Positions 1 through 6,437 of a stretch of 15,355 nucleotides of DNA are shown one piece after another. Under the pieces are notes generated by a model. That model did no database searches. It was given only the letters and a program-made list of their open reading frames with translations, and was not told where the DNA came from. The position numbers were made by a program, and so were the translations under genes. Within the stretch, counting starts at the first letter, position 1, and every line of letters begins with the position of its first letter. This DNA comes from Pseudomonadota bacterium (GTDB taxonomy: Bacteria > Pseudomonadota > Gammaproteobacteria > Natronospirales > REEB76), in the NCBI GenBank assembly GCA_021779005.1, contig JAJYBN010000006.1, positions 1 to 15,355 on the forward strand, in the 5' to 3' direction.

Positions 1-521
1 TCTACACCGTCGAAGCCCGCGAGCATGGCATTGATCGCAGCCTGCACGTAATCCTGCACAATGGACCTGACTTCAGCAGTCTCCAGGGCGCGGGCCGTGA
101 CCGTGTCCTTGAGTCCCTGTGGTGTGAATGACTTGCTATTGGGATTGATGGCCGATGGCGCCACCGGCAACACACCATCGTGGAAGTCTGGGTGCGATAC
201 ATAGCCCACATGCCAGAGTTGCAGAAAGATGTGCCCGTCACGCGCATGCACCGCATCCGTGACTTTCTTCCAGCCACGGATCTGGGCCTGGGAATGGATG
301 CCCGGGGTATACACATAGCCCACGCCTTGTGGAGAGATCTGGCTGCCCTCGGTGATCAGCAGTCCGGCGGACGCCCGCTGTGCATAGTATTCGGCGTGCA
401 ATTCCGTGGGTGCCTGGTCGCGGTTATAGGCGCGCGAGCGTGTCATGGGCGCCATGACCACGCGGTTCGGCAATGCATACGGGCCGAGCTGCACGGGCGT
501 CAACAGTGGTTGCGTATTCAT
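1..521 (-). CDS. Old Yellow Enzyme family NADH:flavin oxidoreductase (N-terminal part, cut by window edge)
   Basis: This is the first 173 residues of an FMN-dependent TIM-barrel ene-reductase, a family that reduces activated C=C bonds of enones, quinones, maleimides or nitro compounds with NAD(P)H in the cytoplasm. Visible family landmarks are the N-terminal LLTPVQLGPYALPNR strand, the MAPMTRSRA segment carrying the flavin-contacting Thr, LITEGSQISPQGVGY, LQLWHVG, and the AGFDGVE strand that leads into the substrate-binding His motif, which lies beyond the window. The ATG is preceded at good distance by GAGGA, so the start is firm. It lies downstream of, and in the same direction as, an ArsR-type regulator (gap 102 bases), which suggests control by it. 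One oddity: the usual HxGR is HVGY here (residues 93-96). The closest subgroup (NemA/XenB-like) is inferred; the family assignment is secure. Confidence 0.93.
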   Translation of the reverse strand, partial: MNTQPLLTPVQLGPYALPNRVVMAPMTRSRAYNRDQAPTELHAEYYAQRASAGLLITEGSQISPQGVGYVYTPGIHSQAQIRGWKKVTDAVHARDGHIFLQLWHVGYVSHPDFHDGVLPVAPSAINPNSKSFTPQGLKDTVTARALETAEVRSIVQDYVQAAINAMLAGFDGV

Positions 522-555
522 GTGTCTATCCTCATCGTCATTCATAAGTTTCTGC

Positions 556-575
556 ATATTTAAATAAATCGATAT
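556..575 (-). promoter_or_regulatory. Candidate second operator upstream of the flavin reductase
   Basis: Read on the minus strand, this 20-base AT-rich segment is ATATCGA-N6-TAAATAT. It has the same length as the perfect repeat at the arsR promoter (ATATCGG-N6-CCGATAT), matching in the first six bases and the last four. It lies 35 bases before the reductase start codon. A regulator bound here would block a reductase promoter or elongation from arsR. The AT-richness makes a chance match possible, and no good -35/-10 pair is visible around it. Confidence 0.35.
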
Positions 576-586
576 AAACCCAGTTT

Positions 587-604
587 AAAAATCCCCTTGC
601 GGGG
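587..604 (-). terminator. Short terminator-like hairpin between the regulator and the reductase
   Basis: On the minus strand the RNA would fold as CCCC-GCAA-GGGG, a 4-bp all-GC stem closed by a GNRA tetraloop, followed at once by ATTTTT. It sits about 20 bases after the arsR stop. The stem is short, so it would be a partial terminator or attenuator rather than an absolute block, leaving some read-through into the reductase gene. Confidence 0.5.
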
Positions 605-623
605 TCACGCTTGAAATCTCTGT

Positions 624-926
624 TTACAGCTCCTTCTTGAGGAAGTCTCCCAGTTCCTTGAGTGCCTGCTCATTGCGCTCATAGAAGGTCCACTGGCCCT
701 CACGGCGGGCGACTACCAGTCCGGCCTGTTCCAGGGTGGCCAGATACTGGGAGGCGGTGGATTGGGAAAGACCCAGTTTGGCCTGGATCTCGCCCACGCA
801 CACCTTGCGGCCACGGACGCTGCCCGATGGGCAGTCGCCGAAGTGTTTGCCCGGCTCCTTCATCCATTGCAGGATCTTGAGCCGAGATTCATTCGCCAGC
901 GCCTTAAAGACTTCCACCTGTTCCAT
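624..926 (-). CDS. ArsR-family transcriptional regulator with a cysteine pair, probably redox-sensing
   Basis: A 100-residue winged-helix repressor of the ArsR/SmtB fold. The N-terminal helix reads VEVFKALANESRLKIL. The DNA-recognition helix is about residues 54-65 (SQSTASQYLATL) and the beta wing about 70-82 (LVVARREGQWTFY). The metal-binding ELCVCDL box of arsenic/cadmium sensors is absent. Instead a loop between helices carries C32 and C43 (DCPSGSVRGRKVC). ArsR-type CyeR of Corynebacterium glutamicum controls an Old Yellow Enzyme gene through cysteine oxidation, and the next gene here is also an Old Yellow Enzyme, so oxidant or electrophile sensing is the best inference. It is probably autoregulated through the inverted repeat in its promoter. 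The ATG start seems right although it has no Shine-Dalgarno: the promoter predicts transcription beginning on this A. The next Met (residue 22) would destroy the fold. Confidence 0.92.
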   Translation of the reverse strand: MEQVEVFKALANESRLKILQWMKEPGKHFGDCPSGSVRGRKVCVGEIQAKLGLSQSTASQYLATLEQAGLVVARREGQWTFYERNEQALKELGDFLKKEL

Positions 927-932
927 GCGCAG

Positions 933-960
933 AGTATATCGGCTTTTTCCGATATGTCAA
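933..960 (-). promoter_or_regulatory. Sigma70 promoter of the arsR-type gene, predicted leaderless
   Basis: On the minus strand, a perfect -35 TTGACA (960-955) and a near-perfect -10 TATACT (938-933) are separated by 16 bases. Only six bases (CTGCGC) separate the -10 from the ATG, which puts canonical +1 on base 926, the A of the start codon. The start site itself is inferred from spacing. Confidence 0.8.
936..955. promoter_or_regulatory. Perfect inverted repeat, presumed ArsR operator
   Basis: ATATCGG-N6-CCGATAT has two perfect 7-base arms and lies almost exactly between the -35 and -10 of the arsR promoter, touching both. A dimer bound here would exclude RNA polymerase. A second overlapping pair, GATAT-N4-ATATC (951-964), extends the dyad over the -35. 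The 20-base dyad suits a winged-helix dimer. Assignment to this regulator rests on position and symmetry. Confidence 0.72.
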
Positions 961-974
961 TATCTAATTCTGCT

Positions 975-998
975 TGTGGGAGCGGCCTGCGGCTGCGA
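975..998 (+). repeat. REP-like hairpin element
   Basis: The sequence TGTGGGAGCGGC followed by TGCGGCTGCGA matches the layout of gammaproteobacterial REP elements: a GTGGGAGC foot, a GCGGC stem and a CGA end. GCGGCC (982-987) pairs with GGCTGC (991-996), including one G-U, around a three-base loop. It lies between the acyl-CoA dehydrogenase stop and the arsR promoter, a typical intergenic REP position. I see only this copy in the window, so repetition in the genome is assumed from the consensus. Confidence 0.5.
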
Positions 999-1003
999 GT
1001 AGC

Positions 1004-2797
1004 TTAGAACTGGTCCTCGCTTAGGGCCAGCACCCCCACAGCGCCGCTGACGATGGATTCCTTGAAGGCCGACGCCCGGGTCAGTTCATGGTCGGCATAG
1101 AAGCGCGCGGTTACGAGTTTGGCCTGGTAAAACGCGGCCTCCCCGTTGCCAGCGTCGAGACTCTTCTGTGCAAGCAGGGCGGCACGCGCCATTTGCCAGC
1201 CGCCGCTCACCACACCCACAAGCATCAGGAACGGAACTGAACCGGCGGCGGCGGCTTTGACATCGCCGGCGTAATGACCCACCAGCCAGTCCACCGCCTC
1301 TTCCAGCGCATCAATGCCCGCTTTGAGGCGCATGTGGATGGCTTTCAGCATCTCGTCTTTGGCATTCGCCAGCTCTTTTTCCGTGGCGCGCATCATGCCG
1401 ATGAGCGCCTTGGCAGTCATGCCCTTATCACGGGCGATCTTGCGGCCGATGAGATCCTTGGCCTGGATTCCGGTGGTGCCCTCATAGATGGTACTGATGC
1501 GCGCATCACGGAAAAACTGGGCGGCGCCAGTCTCCTCGATATAGCCCATGCCGCCGTGCACCTGGATGCCGAGGGATGTGATGTCGATGGCACTCTCGGT
1601 GCACCAGCCCTTGACCACCGGGATCATCAGGTCCACTAAAGCCTGGGCTTGCGCACGCTGCTGCTCGTCGGGATGGCGCATGGCCCGGTCCAGAACTGCC
1701 GCGGTCACGTAGGCTACCGCGCGCATCGCTTCGACGCGCGCTTTCATGCTCATCAGCATGCGGCGCACATCCGGATGGTGGATGATGGTCACCGGCTGAC
1801 CGCGGCGTTCGCTGATATCAGCGCTCTGCACCCGCTCCTTGGCATACGCGCAAGCCTGCTGCCATGCGCGGTCGGCAATCCCCAGGCCCTGCACACCCAC
1901 ATCGAAGCGCGCCAGATTCATCATGATGAACATGTATTCGAGCCCGCGGTTCTCCTCGCCGATGAGGTAGCCGATGGCGCCCTCTTTCTCGCCATAACTC
2001 AACACCGCCGTGGGACAGGCATGGATGCCGAGTTTGTGCTCGATGGAAGCGCACTGCACATCGTTGCGCCTGCCAGGTGTGCCATCCGCGTTCACCAGGA
2101 ACTTGGGCACCAGGAACATGGAGATGCCTTTGACGCCTTCGGGCGCGTCCGGAGTGCGTGCCAGCAGCAGATGGATGATGTTCTCGGTCCAGTCATGTTC
2201 GCCGTAGGTGATGAAGATCTTCTGGCCGCTGAGCCGGTAATGGTCGCCCTCGCGCAGCGCGCGGCAGCGTACCGCCGCCAGGTCCGAACCCGCCTGGGGT
2301 TCCGACAGGTTCATAGTGCCGGTCCAGTCGCCGGAAATCATCTTGGGCAGAAAACGTTTTTTGAGTTCCGGGGAACCGCACAGTATCAAGGCTTCCACAG
2401 CGCCCTGGGTAAGCAGTGAGCACAACGCGAACGACATATTGGCCGCCTGCCACATCTCCTGTACCGGCGTGGACACCAGTTGCGGCAATCCCTGGCCGCC
2501 ATGCTCCGCGGGGATGGCGAGGGCGTTCCAGCCGTCCGCCACAAAACGTAGATAAGCTTCCTTGAAGCCTTTGGGCGTGGTGACCACGCCGTCCTTGAAC
2601 TTGGCGCCTTCCCGATCACCGCTGGCATTCAAAGGCGCACTCACATCGGCGGCGAATTTCCCGGCTGCATCCAGCACCGTATCTACCAGTTCTGGCGTGG
2701 CGTCCGTGTAGCCGGGAAGCTTGGCCACATTAGCCAAACCGGCGAGTTCGTTAAGGACAAACCGCATATCACGCAGGGGAGCAGAGTAGCTGGCCAC
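1004..2797 (-). CDS. Acyl-CoA dehydrogenase, long (about 600-residue) subfamily
   Basis: A 597-residue FAD flavoprotein that would desaturate an acyl-CoA at the alpha-beta bond and pass electrons to ETF. In order: an N-terminal extra domain opening with YSAPLRDMRFVLNEL (typical of the 590-600 residue FadE/DmdC-like group), an alpha-helical domain, the flavin-contact signature MNLSEPQAGSDL (162-173), the C-terminal helical domain with LGIQVHGGMGYIEE (409-422), and STIYEGTTGIQ with the likely catalytic base E439. A further C-terminal domain extends to the end. The open frame continues 57 codons upstream, but the GTG at 2797 has AAGGAGG five bases before it and yields the family's standard N terminus. 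DmdC (methylmercaptopropionyl-CoA) relatives share this architecture, so the substrate cannot be read from sequence. It stands alone, with no thiolase or hydratase beside it. Confidence 0.93.
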   Translation of the reverse strand: MASYSAPLRDMRFVLNELAGLANVAKLPGYTDATPELVDTVLDAAGKFAADVSAPLNASGDREGAKFKDGVVTTPKGFKEAYLRFVADGWNALAIPAEHGGQGLPQLVSTPVQEMWQAANMSFALCSLLTQGAVEALILCGSPELKKRFLPKMISGDWTGTMNLSEPQAGSDLAAVRCRALREGDHYRLSGQKIFITYGEHDWTENIIHLLLARTPDAPEGVKGISMFLVPKFLVNADGTPGRRNDVQCASIEHKLGIHACPTAVLSYGEKEGAIGYLIGEENRGLEYMFIMMNLARFDVGVQGLGIADRAWQQACAYAKERVQSADISERRGQPVTIIHHPDVRRMLMSMKARVEAMRAVAYVTAAVLDRAMRHPDEQQRAQAQALVDLMIPVVKGWCTESAIDITSLGIQVHGGMGYIEETGAAQFFRDARISTIYEGTTGIQAKDLIGRKIARDKGMTAKALIGMMRATEKELANAKDEMLKAIHMRLKAGIDALEEAVDWLVGHYAGDVKAAAAGSVPFLMLVGVVSGGWQMARAALLAQKSLDAGNGEAAFYQAKLVTARFYADHELTRASAFKESIVSGAVGVLALSEDQF

Positions 2798-2802
2798 GTG
2801 GG

Positions 2803-2809
2803 CCTCCTT
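2803..2809 (-). promoter_or_regulatory. Strong Shine-Dalgarno fixing the GTG start of the acyl-CoA dehydrogenase
   Basis: AAGGAGG on the minus strand, five bases before the GTG at 2797. It decides against the longer open frame reaching back to 2968, which would overlap the divergent polX start. Confidence 0.85.
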
Positions 2810-2940
2810 GGAAAGTACATAATTCAGTATGCAGGGGCATTTTCGGACAAAAGCCGCGCGAGGGAAAGTCCAGCTGACCCAGATCAGCGCCGGATGACTA
2901 CGGAAGGAACATATTCTGCATGCAATAAGAAGGACATGGC

Positions 2941-4659
2941 ATGCCTGCTGACAACGCCGAAATCGCAAAACTCTTCAACCGCTACGCAGACCTGCTTGAG
3001 ATCCAGGACGCCAATCCATTTCGGGTGCGCGCCTACCGCAACGCAGCACGCGTGGTGGCGGGTTCCTCGCGAGGCATGTCGGAACTGCTGGCCGAAGGCC
3101 GGGATCTGGATGAGCTGCCGGGTATCGGCAAGGATCTGGCCAAAAAGATCGAAGTCATCGTGCAAACCGGAATACTGCCGCAGCTTGAACAACTGCAAAA
3201 GCAGGTACCGCGAAGCCTGAGTGACCTCATGGGCCTCCCGGGCCTGGGACCGAAACGCGTCAAGCTGCTGTTCCGGGAACTCAAGATCCGAAGTTTCGAG
3301 GATCTCAAGCGTGCCGCGCGCAGCGGCAAGCTCGGAGCATTGCCGGGCTTCGGCGCCAAGACTGTAGCGCGCATCCTCGCCAGCCTGGAAAATCACAGCC
3401 CGGGGCCGCAACGTATCAAGCTCGCTGAGGCGGAGCACATCGCCACGCCGTTACTTGCCTATCTGCGCAAGATTTCCGGTGTGAAATGCGTAGACGTGGC
3501 CGGCAGCTACCGTCGCCGCCGCGACACCGTCGGCGACCTGGATATCGTGGTGATTGCCGGGCGTGAAACGCCGGTGATGGCGCGCTTCGTGAAGTACGAT
3601 GCGGTCACCTCGGTGCTGTCTAAAGGTGTCACCCGCTCGACCGTACAATTGCGCGACGGCATGCAGGTGGACCTGCGGCTGATGCCGGAGATCAGCTACG
3701 GCGCCGCACTCTACTACTTCACCGGCTCCAAGGCCCATAACATCGCGGTGCGCAAGCTCGCCGTCGCCAAGGGCCTCAAGATCAACGAATACGGCGTGTA
3801 TCGGGGGCCCAGGCGCATCGCCGGGCGCAGCGAACAGGAACTGTTCGCTGCGATCGGCTTGCCCTATATCCCGCCGGAGCTGCGGGAAGCCCGCGGCGAG
3901 ATCGAAGCAGCACGCGCCGGCAAGCTGCCTGATCTCATCAGCCTGGCCGACATCCATGGTGACTTGCACACGCACACCGATGCCACCGACGGTCATGACA
4001 CCCTGGCTGCCATGATTGAGGCGGGGCGCGCACGCGGCTACGAGTATCTGGCAATCACCGACCACTCACGGCACGTGAGCGTGGCACACGGGCTGGACGT
4101 TAAACAATTGCTCGCCCAGATACACGCCATCGACAAGCTCAACGATAAGCTGAAAGATTTTCAGGTGCTCAAGGGTACGGAGGTCGACATCCTCGAAGAC
4201 GGCTCTCTGGACCTGCCGGACTCAGTCCTCAAACGACTGGACGTGGTGGTGGCAGCGCTGCATTACGACCTGGGACTGCCTGCGTCAAAACAGACCGCCC
4301 GCATCCTCAGAGCCTTTGACAACCGCCATATGCACATATTGGCGCATCCCACCACACGGCTCATCAACATACGCGCGGAGATTGCTGCCGACATGGACAA
4401 GATTTATGCGGCTGCAGCTAAATCCGGCGTGGCCATGGAGATCAATGCCAATCCGGATCGCCTGGACCTGGATGACATCCACGCACGCGCCGCCCATCAG
4501 GCCGGTTGCAAACTGGTGATCTCCACGGATACGCACACTACCGGTGGACTCGATGCTATGCGTTTCGGCATCGACCAGGCGCGGCGTGCATGGCTGGAAG
4601 CGGGTGATGTGTTGAATACTTTGCCTTGCAACCGGTTGCTCAAGGCGCTGGCGCGTTAG
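2941..4659 (+). CDS. polX: Family X DNA polymerase with C-terminal PHP 3'-5' exonuclease domain (PolX)
   Basis: A 572-residue bacterial PolX, a gap-filling DNA repair polymerase with PHP-domain nuclease activity. Three helix-hairpin-helix turns occur at LPGIGKDLAKKI (59-70), LPGLGPKRVKLL (99-110) and LPGFGAKTVARI (134-144). The nucleotidyltransferase palm carries GSY and VGDLDIVV with metal-binding D199 and D201, and the third Asp D244 in QVDLRLM. The thumb includes YFTGSKAHNIAVRKLA. The PHP domain shows DLHTHTDATDGHD (341-353), ITDHS, GTEVDIL, HILAHPTTR, EINANPDRLDLDD and STDTHT (528-533), so its metal ligands appear intact. Both active sites look complete and length is normal for the family. 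AAGAAGGA lies six bases before the ATG. It diverges from the acyl-CoA dehydrogenase across 143 bases and overlaps the convergent downstream gene by four bases. Confidence 0.97.
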   Translation: MPADNAEIAKLFNRYADLLEIQDANPFRVRAYRNAARVVAGSSRGMSELLAEGRDLDELPGIGKDLAKKIEVIVQTGILPQLEQLQKQVPRSLSDLMGLPGLGPKRVKLLFRELKIRSFEDLKRAARSGKLGALPGFGAKTVARILASLENHSPGPQRIKLAEAEHIATPLLAYLRKISGVKCVDVAGSYRRRRDTVGDLDIVVIAGRETPVMARFVKYDAVTSVLSKGVTRSTVQLRDGMQVDLRLMPEISYGAALYYFTGSKAHNIAVRKLAVAKGLKINEYGVYRGPRRIAGRSEQELFAAIGLPYIPPELREARGEIEAARAGKLPDLISLADIHGDLHTHTDATDGHDTLAAMIEAGRARGYEYLAITDHSRHVSVAHGLDVKQLLAQIHAIDKLNDKLKDFQVLKGTEVDILEDGSLDLPDSVLKRLDVVVAALHYDLGLPASKQTARILRAFDNRHMHILAHPTTRLINIRAEIAADMDKIYAAAAKSGVAMEINANPDRLDLDDIHARAAHQAGCKLVISTDTHTTGGLDAMRFGIDQARRAWLEAGDVLNTLPCNRLLKALAR

Positions 4660-5174
4660 TCGCGCGCTGCCGCGCTGGCATCGGTCACCAGCTGGTGGAA
4701 CAGCGAGGATTCCCGCTTGTAGAAACCCTCGGTATGGAATGAATCCTCGAGCTTCAGGTATTCATAATCCAGATGATGGCACAGCTCATGCAGGAAGGTG
4801 CGCAGAAAACTCCTGTAGGCCACCACCTGCTTGCGTTGCGCGGTGCGCATCCACAGGGTGATCCTGGCGACTTTGAGGCGGCCTTCCACGCCTTCATAGA
4901 AACCATGCAACTCGCCGTAATCGTTAGAAGGTCTTGCAGCCATGACCTTGATGTTCACCGGCGGTGTCTTGAGCTGCTGCAATATGCCGGCTGCCAGTTG
5001 GCTGCAGACCGCTTCCACCGCCGCACGTTTGTCGGTTTTCAAGGCTGCCGCCAATTTCTCTGTCATCGGCCACAGCGGCACGGCTTCCGGCAACACGATG
5101 GCTTCGATCTTGTCGCTGGCCAGATAGATGCGCTTGCTTTTGGCGCTCAGGCGCTTGTAGTAGTTAAAGACCAT
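4656..5174 (-). CDS. Small HExxH metallopeptidase-like protein of unknown function
   Basis: A 172-residue protein without signal peptide or membrane segment. Its core is FLHELCHHLDYEYL, with a zinc-binding HExxH at 129-133 (Glu130 the presumed catalytic base) and a downstream SFHTEGFYKRESSLF where H147 is the likely third ligand. This arrangement resembles minimal zinc peptidases and SprT-like proteins. The N-terminal YYKRLSAKSKRIYLASDKI is basic and probably helical. I do not recognise a named family and no substrate can be inferred; a structural, inactive role is also possible. The stop overlaps the end of polX by four bases on the opposite strand. The ATG lies only 19 bases from the divergent membrane-protein start, so any promoter must overlap coding sequence or drive a near-leaderless message. 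Confidence 0.85.
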   Translation of the reverse strand: MVFNYYKRLSAKSKRIYLASDKIEAIVLPEAVPLWPMTEKLAAALKTDKRAAVEAVCSQLAAGILQQLKTPPVNIKVMAARPSNDYGELHGFYEGVEGRLKVARITLWMRTAQRKQVVAYRSFLRTFLHELCHHLDYEYLKLEDSFHTEGFYKRESSLFHQLVTDASAAARD

Positions 5175-5179
5175 GGGCC

Positions 5180-5188
5180 ATTATCATA
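5180..5188. promoter_or_regulatory. Candidate shared bidirectional -10 element
   Basis: The two divergent genes are 19 bases apart, and the only AT-rich element between them reads TATCAT on the plus strand (5182-5187) and TATGAT on the minus strand (5188-5183). Symmetric TATNATA -10 elements are known to start transcription both ways. On the plus strand exactly six bases separate it from the ATG at 5194, the same geometry as the arsR promoter. I find no convincing -35 for either direction. Confidence 0.3.
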
Positions 5189-5193
5189 AACGC

Positions 5194-5805
5194 ATGACCC
5201 AAAAAAACCTGCTGGTGCGCGCATGCGGCGGACTCGCTTTCGCCGGCGTGCTGTTCTATTTCCTGGTTGCCACAGTCCTGCAGTTCCTGCGCCCGGACTA
5301 CAGCTTCATGGGAACGCCCCTGAGCTTCTACCTGCTCGGCCCCCACAGCGCTTGGCTGCACATAGCTTTCTATGCGCTCGCCACCGCCATCGCGTTGCTG
5401 GCCGTCGGTTGTTATATCGCCAGTGCCCCACCGGCCCGTAGCGCCGCAACCTTGGTGCTGTTCATGCTCGGCGCCATCGGGGTCGTGGTGACAGCGCTGG
5501 CTTCCACGGATACCAGCGACAAGTTGAGCGTGCACGGTGCCATCCACTTGCTGGCGGCGGCACTGGCCTTTATCGCCACCAGTTTCGGCATGCTCATCCA
5601 GTCGTGGCGCTTCCGGCTGGACCCTGGCTGGGTGCCGCGTTTCCGGCCCGCCCTGGAGCTGGCGGTTTTCGAATTCCTAGTATTGTGGATTTACGCACTG
5701 GCCCATATACCGGCGAACGGATTCATGCAAAAACTCACCATCCTGTTAATCCTGCTATGGCTTGCCCAAACCGCATTCTGGCTGAGTATCTCGCGCCGGG
5801 TGTGA
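5194..5805 (+). CDS. DUF998 family integral membrane protein
   Basis: A 203-residue inner-membrane protein with six predicted hydrophobic helices at roughly 11-31, 53-73, 84-104, 117-136, 155-171 and 178-198. Features of DUF998 are the loop DYSFMGTPLSFYLLGPH after helix 1 and the HGAIHL motif (114-119) opening helix 4; polar residues there could form a buried site. The function of the family is not established. I chose the ATG at 5194 because MTQKNLLVRACGGL gives a normal short cytoplasmic lead-in. An in-frame ATG at 5173 would add MGHYHKR and overlap the divergent gene by two bases. Neither has a Shine-Dalgarno. greB follows 40 bases after the stop and may be cotranscribed. Confidence 0.85.
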   Translation: MTQKNLLVRACGGLAFAGVLFYFLVATVLQFLRPDYSFMGTPLSFYLLGPHSAWLHIAFYALATAIALLAVGCYIASAPPARSAATLVLFMLGAIGVVVTALASTDTSDKLSVHGAIHLLAAALAFIATSFGMLIQSWRFRLDPGWVPRFRPALELAVFEFLVLWIYALAHIPANGFMQKLTILLILLWLAQTAFWLSISRRV

Positions 5806-5845
5806 TGGCCGCTATACTTTTACATACACTCAATTAAAGCATCCC

Positions 5846-6355
5846 ATGAGCCGCTGGCGTCCTCCATCACCGAAATCCTCGCCCTACATCACCCGCGAAG
5901 GCTATCTGCGTCTCGAGCACGAACTCAAGGATCTCTGGCGGCGACGCAGCGAAGTGGTGCAGGCATTATCCGCGGCGGCGGCCGAAGGCGACCGCTCCGA
6001 GAACGCGGAATACATCTACCGGAAGAAACAATTGCGGGAGATGGACCAGCGCATCGGCTATCTGCAAAAGTGCATGCCCAAGCTGCGGGTGATCAGCGCA
6101 CCGCCGCCGGACAAGCAGCGTGTGTACTTCGGCGCCTGGGTGACGGTCAAGGATGAAAACGGCCAGGAGAATCGCTACCGCATCGTCGGTACCGACGAGC
6201 TGGACCCGGCTCAGGGGCATATCAGCGTCGACTCACCCATGGCATGTGCCCTGCTGAAACACGCCCTAGATGATGAGGTACGCCTGATCACGCCTGAGGG
6301 TGAACTACGTTATTTCATCACCGAGGTTTGTTACATGGAAGACACAGGCAAATAG
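5846..6355 (+). CDS. greB: Transcription elongation factor GreB
   Basis: A 169-residue Gre factor that enters the RNA polymerase secondary channel and stimulates cleavage of backtracked RNA. The N-terminal coiled coil spans about 15-80 and carries the family signature EGDRSENAEYIYRKKQLREMD (47-67), with the acidic tip residues D49 and E52 that coordinate the catalytic Mg2+. The C-terminal FKBP-like domain includes VYFGAWVTVKDENG, YRIVGTDELDP, ISVDSPMACALL and YFITEVCY. The YIYRKKQLRE stretch and the length separate it from GreA. The N-terminal dozen residues (Pro/Ser-rich) are not conserved. The ribosome-binding site is weak. A TATACT at 5813-5818 could be a -10 element but has no matching -35. 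Confidence 0.95.
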   Translation: MSRWRPPSPKSSPYITREGYLRLEHELKDLWRRRSEVVQALSAAAAEGDRSENAEYIYRKKQLREMDQRIGYLQKCMPKLRVISAPPPDKQRVYFGAWVTVKDENGQENRYRIVGTDELDPAQGHISVDSPMACALLKHALDDEVRLITPEGELRYFITEVCYMEDTGK

Positions 6356-6437
6356 CTCCAGTCAATCCATCCACGCCTTGAAACCGCCTTATAGACCCCC
6401 ACGTCAGCAACACAATCCCAGCGAAACGGTATACATC

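Noticed and set aside
624..926. Arsenic or heavy-metal resistance regulator
   Set aside because: Although of the ArsR fold, it lacks the ELCVCDL metal box and there are no arsenite pump or reductase genes; the neighbour is an ene-reductase.
1649..2419. 256-codon open frame on the plus strand inside the acyl-CoA dehydrogenase gene
   Set aside because: It is antisense to a clearly real gene, and the His/Arg/Ala-rich product has no family features; long antisense frames are expected from the codon bias of GC-rich genes.
2873..2888. Inverted repeat GCTGA-N6-TCAGC between the acyl-CoA dehydrogenase and polX
   Set aside because: Arms are only five bases, it does not resemble a known FadR or LexA box, and it overlaps no convincing promoter; easily chance.
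2798..2968. Longer N terminus for the acyl-CoA dehydrogenase (57 extra codons)
   Set aside because: It would overlap the divergent polX start; the extra residues are Cys/Arg-rich without resemblance to the family; and AAGGAGG with GTG marks the real start.
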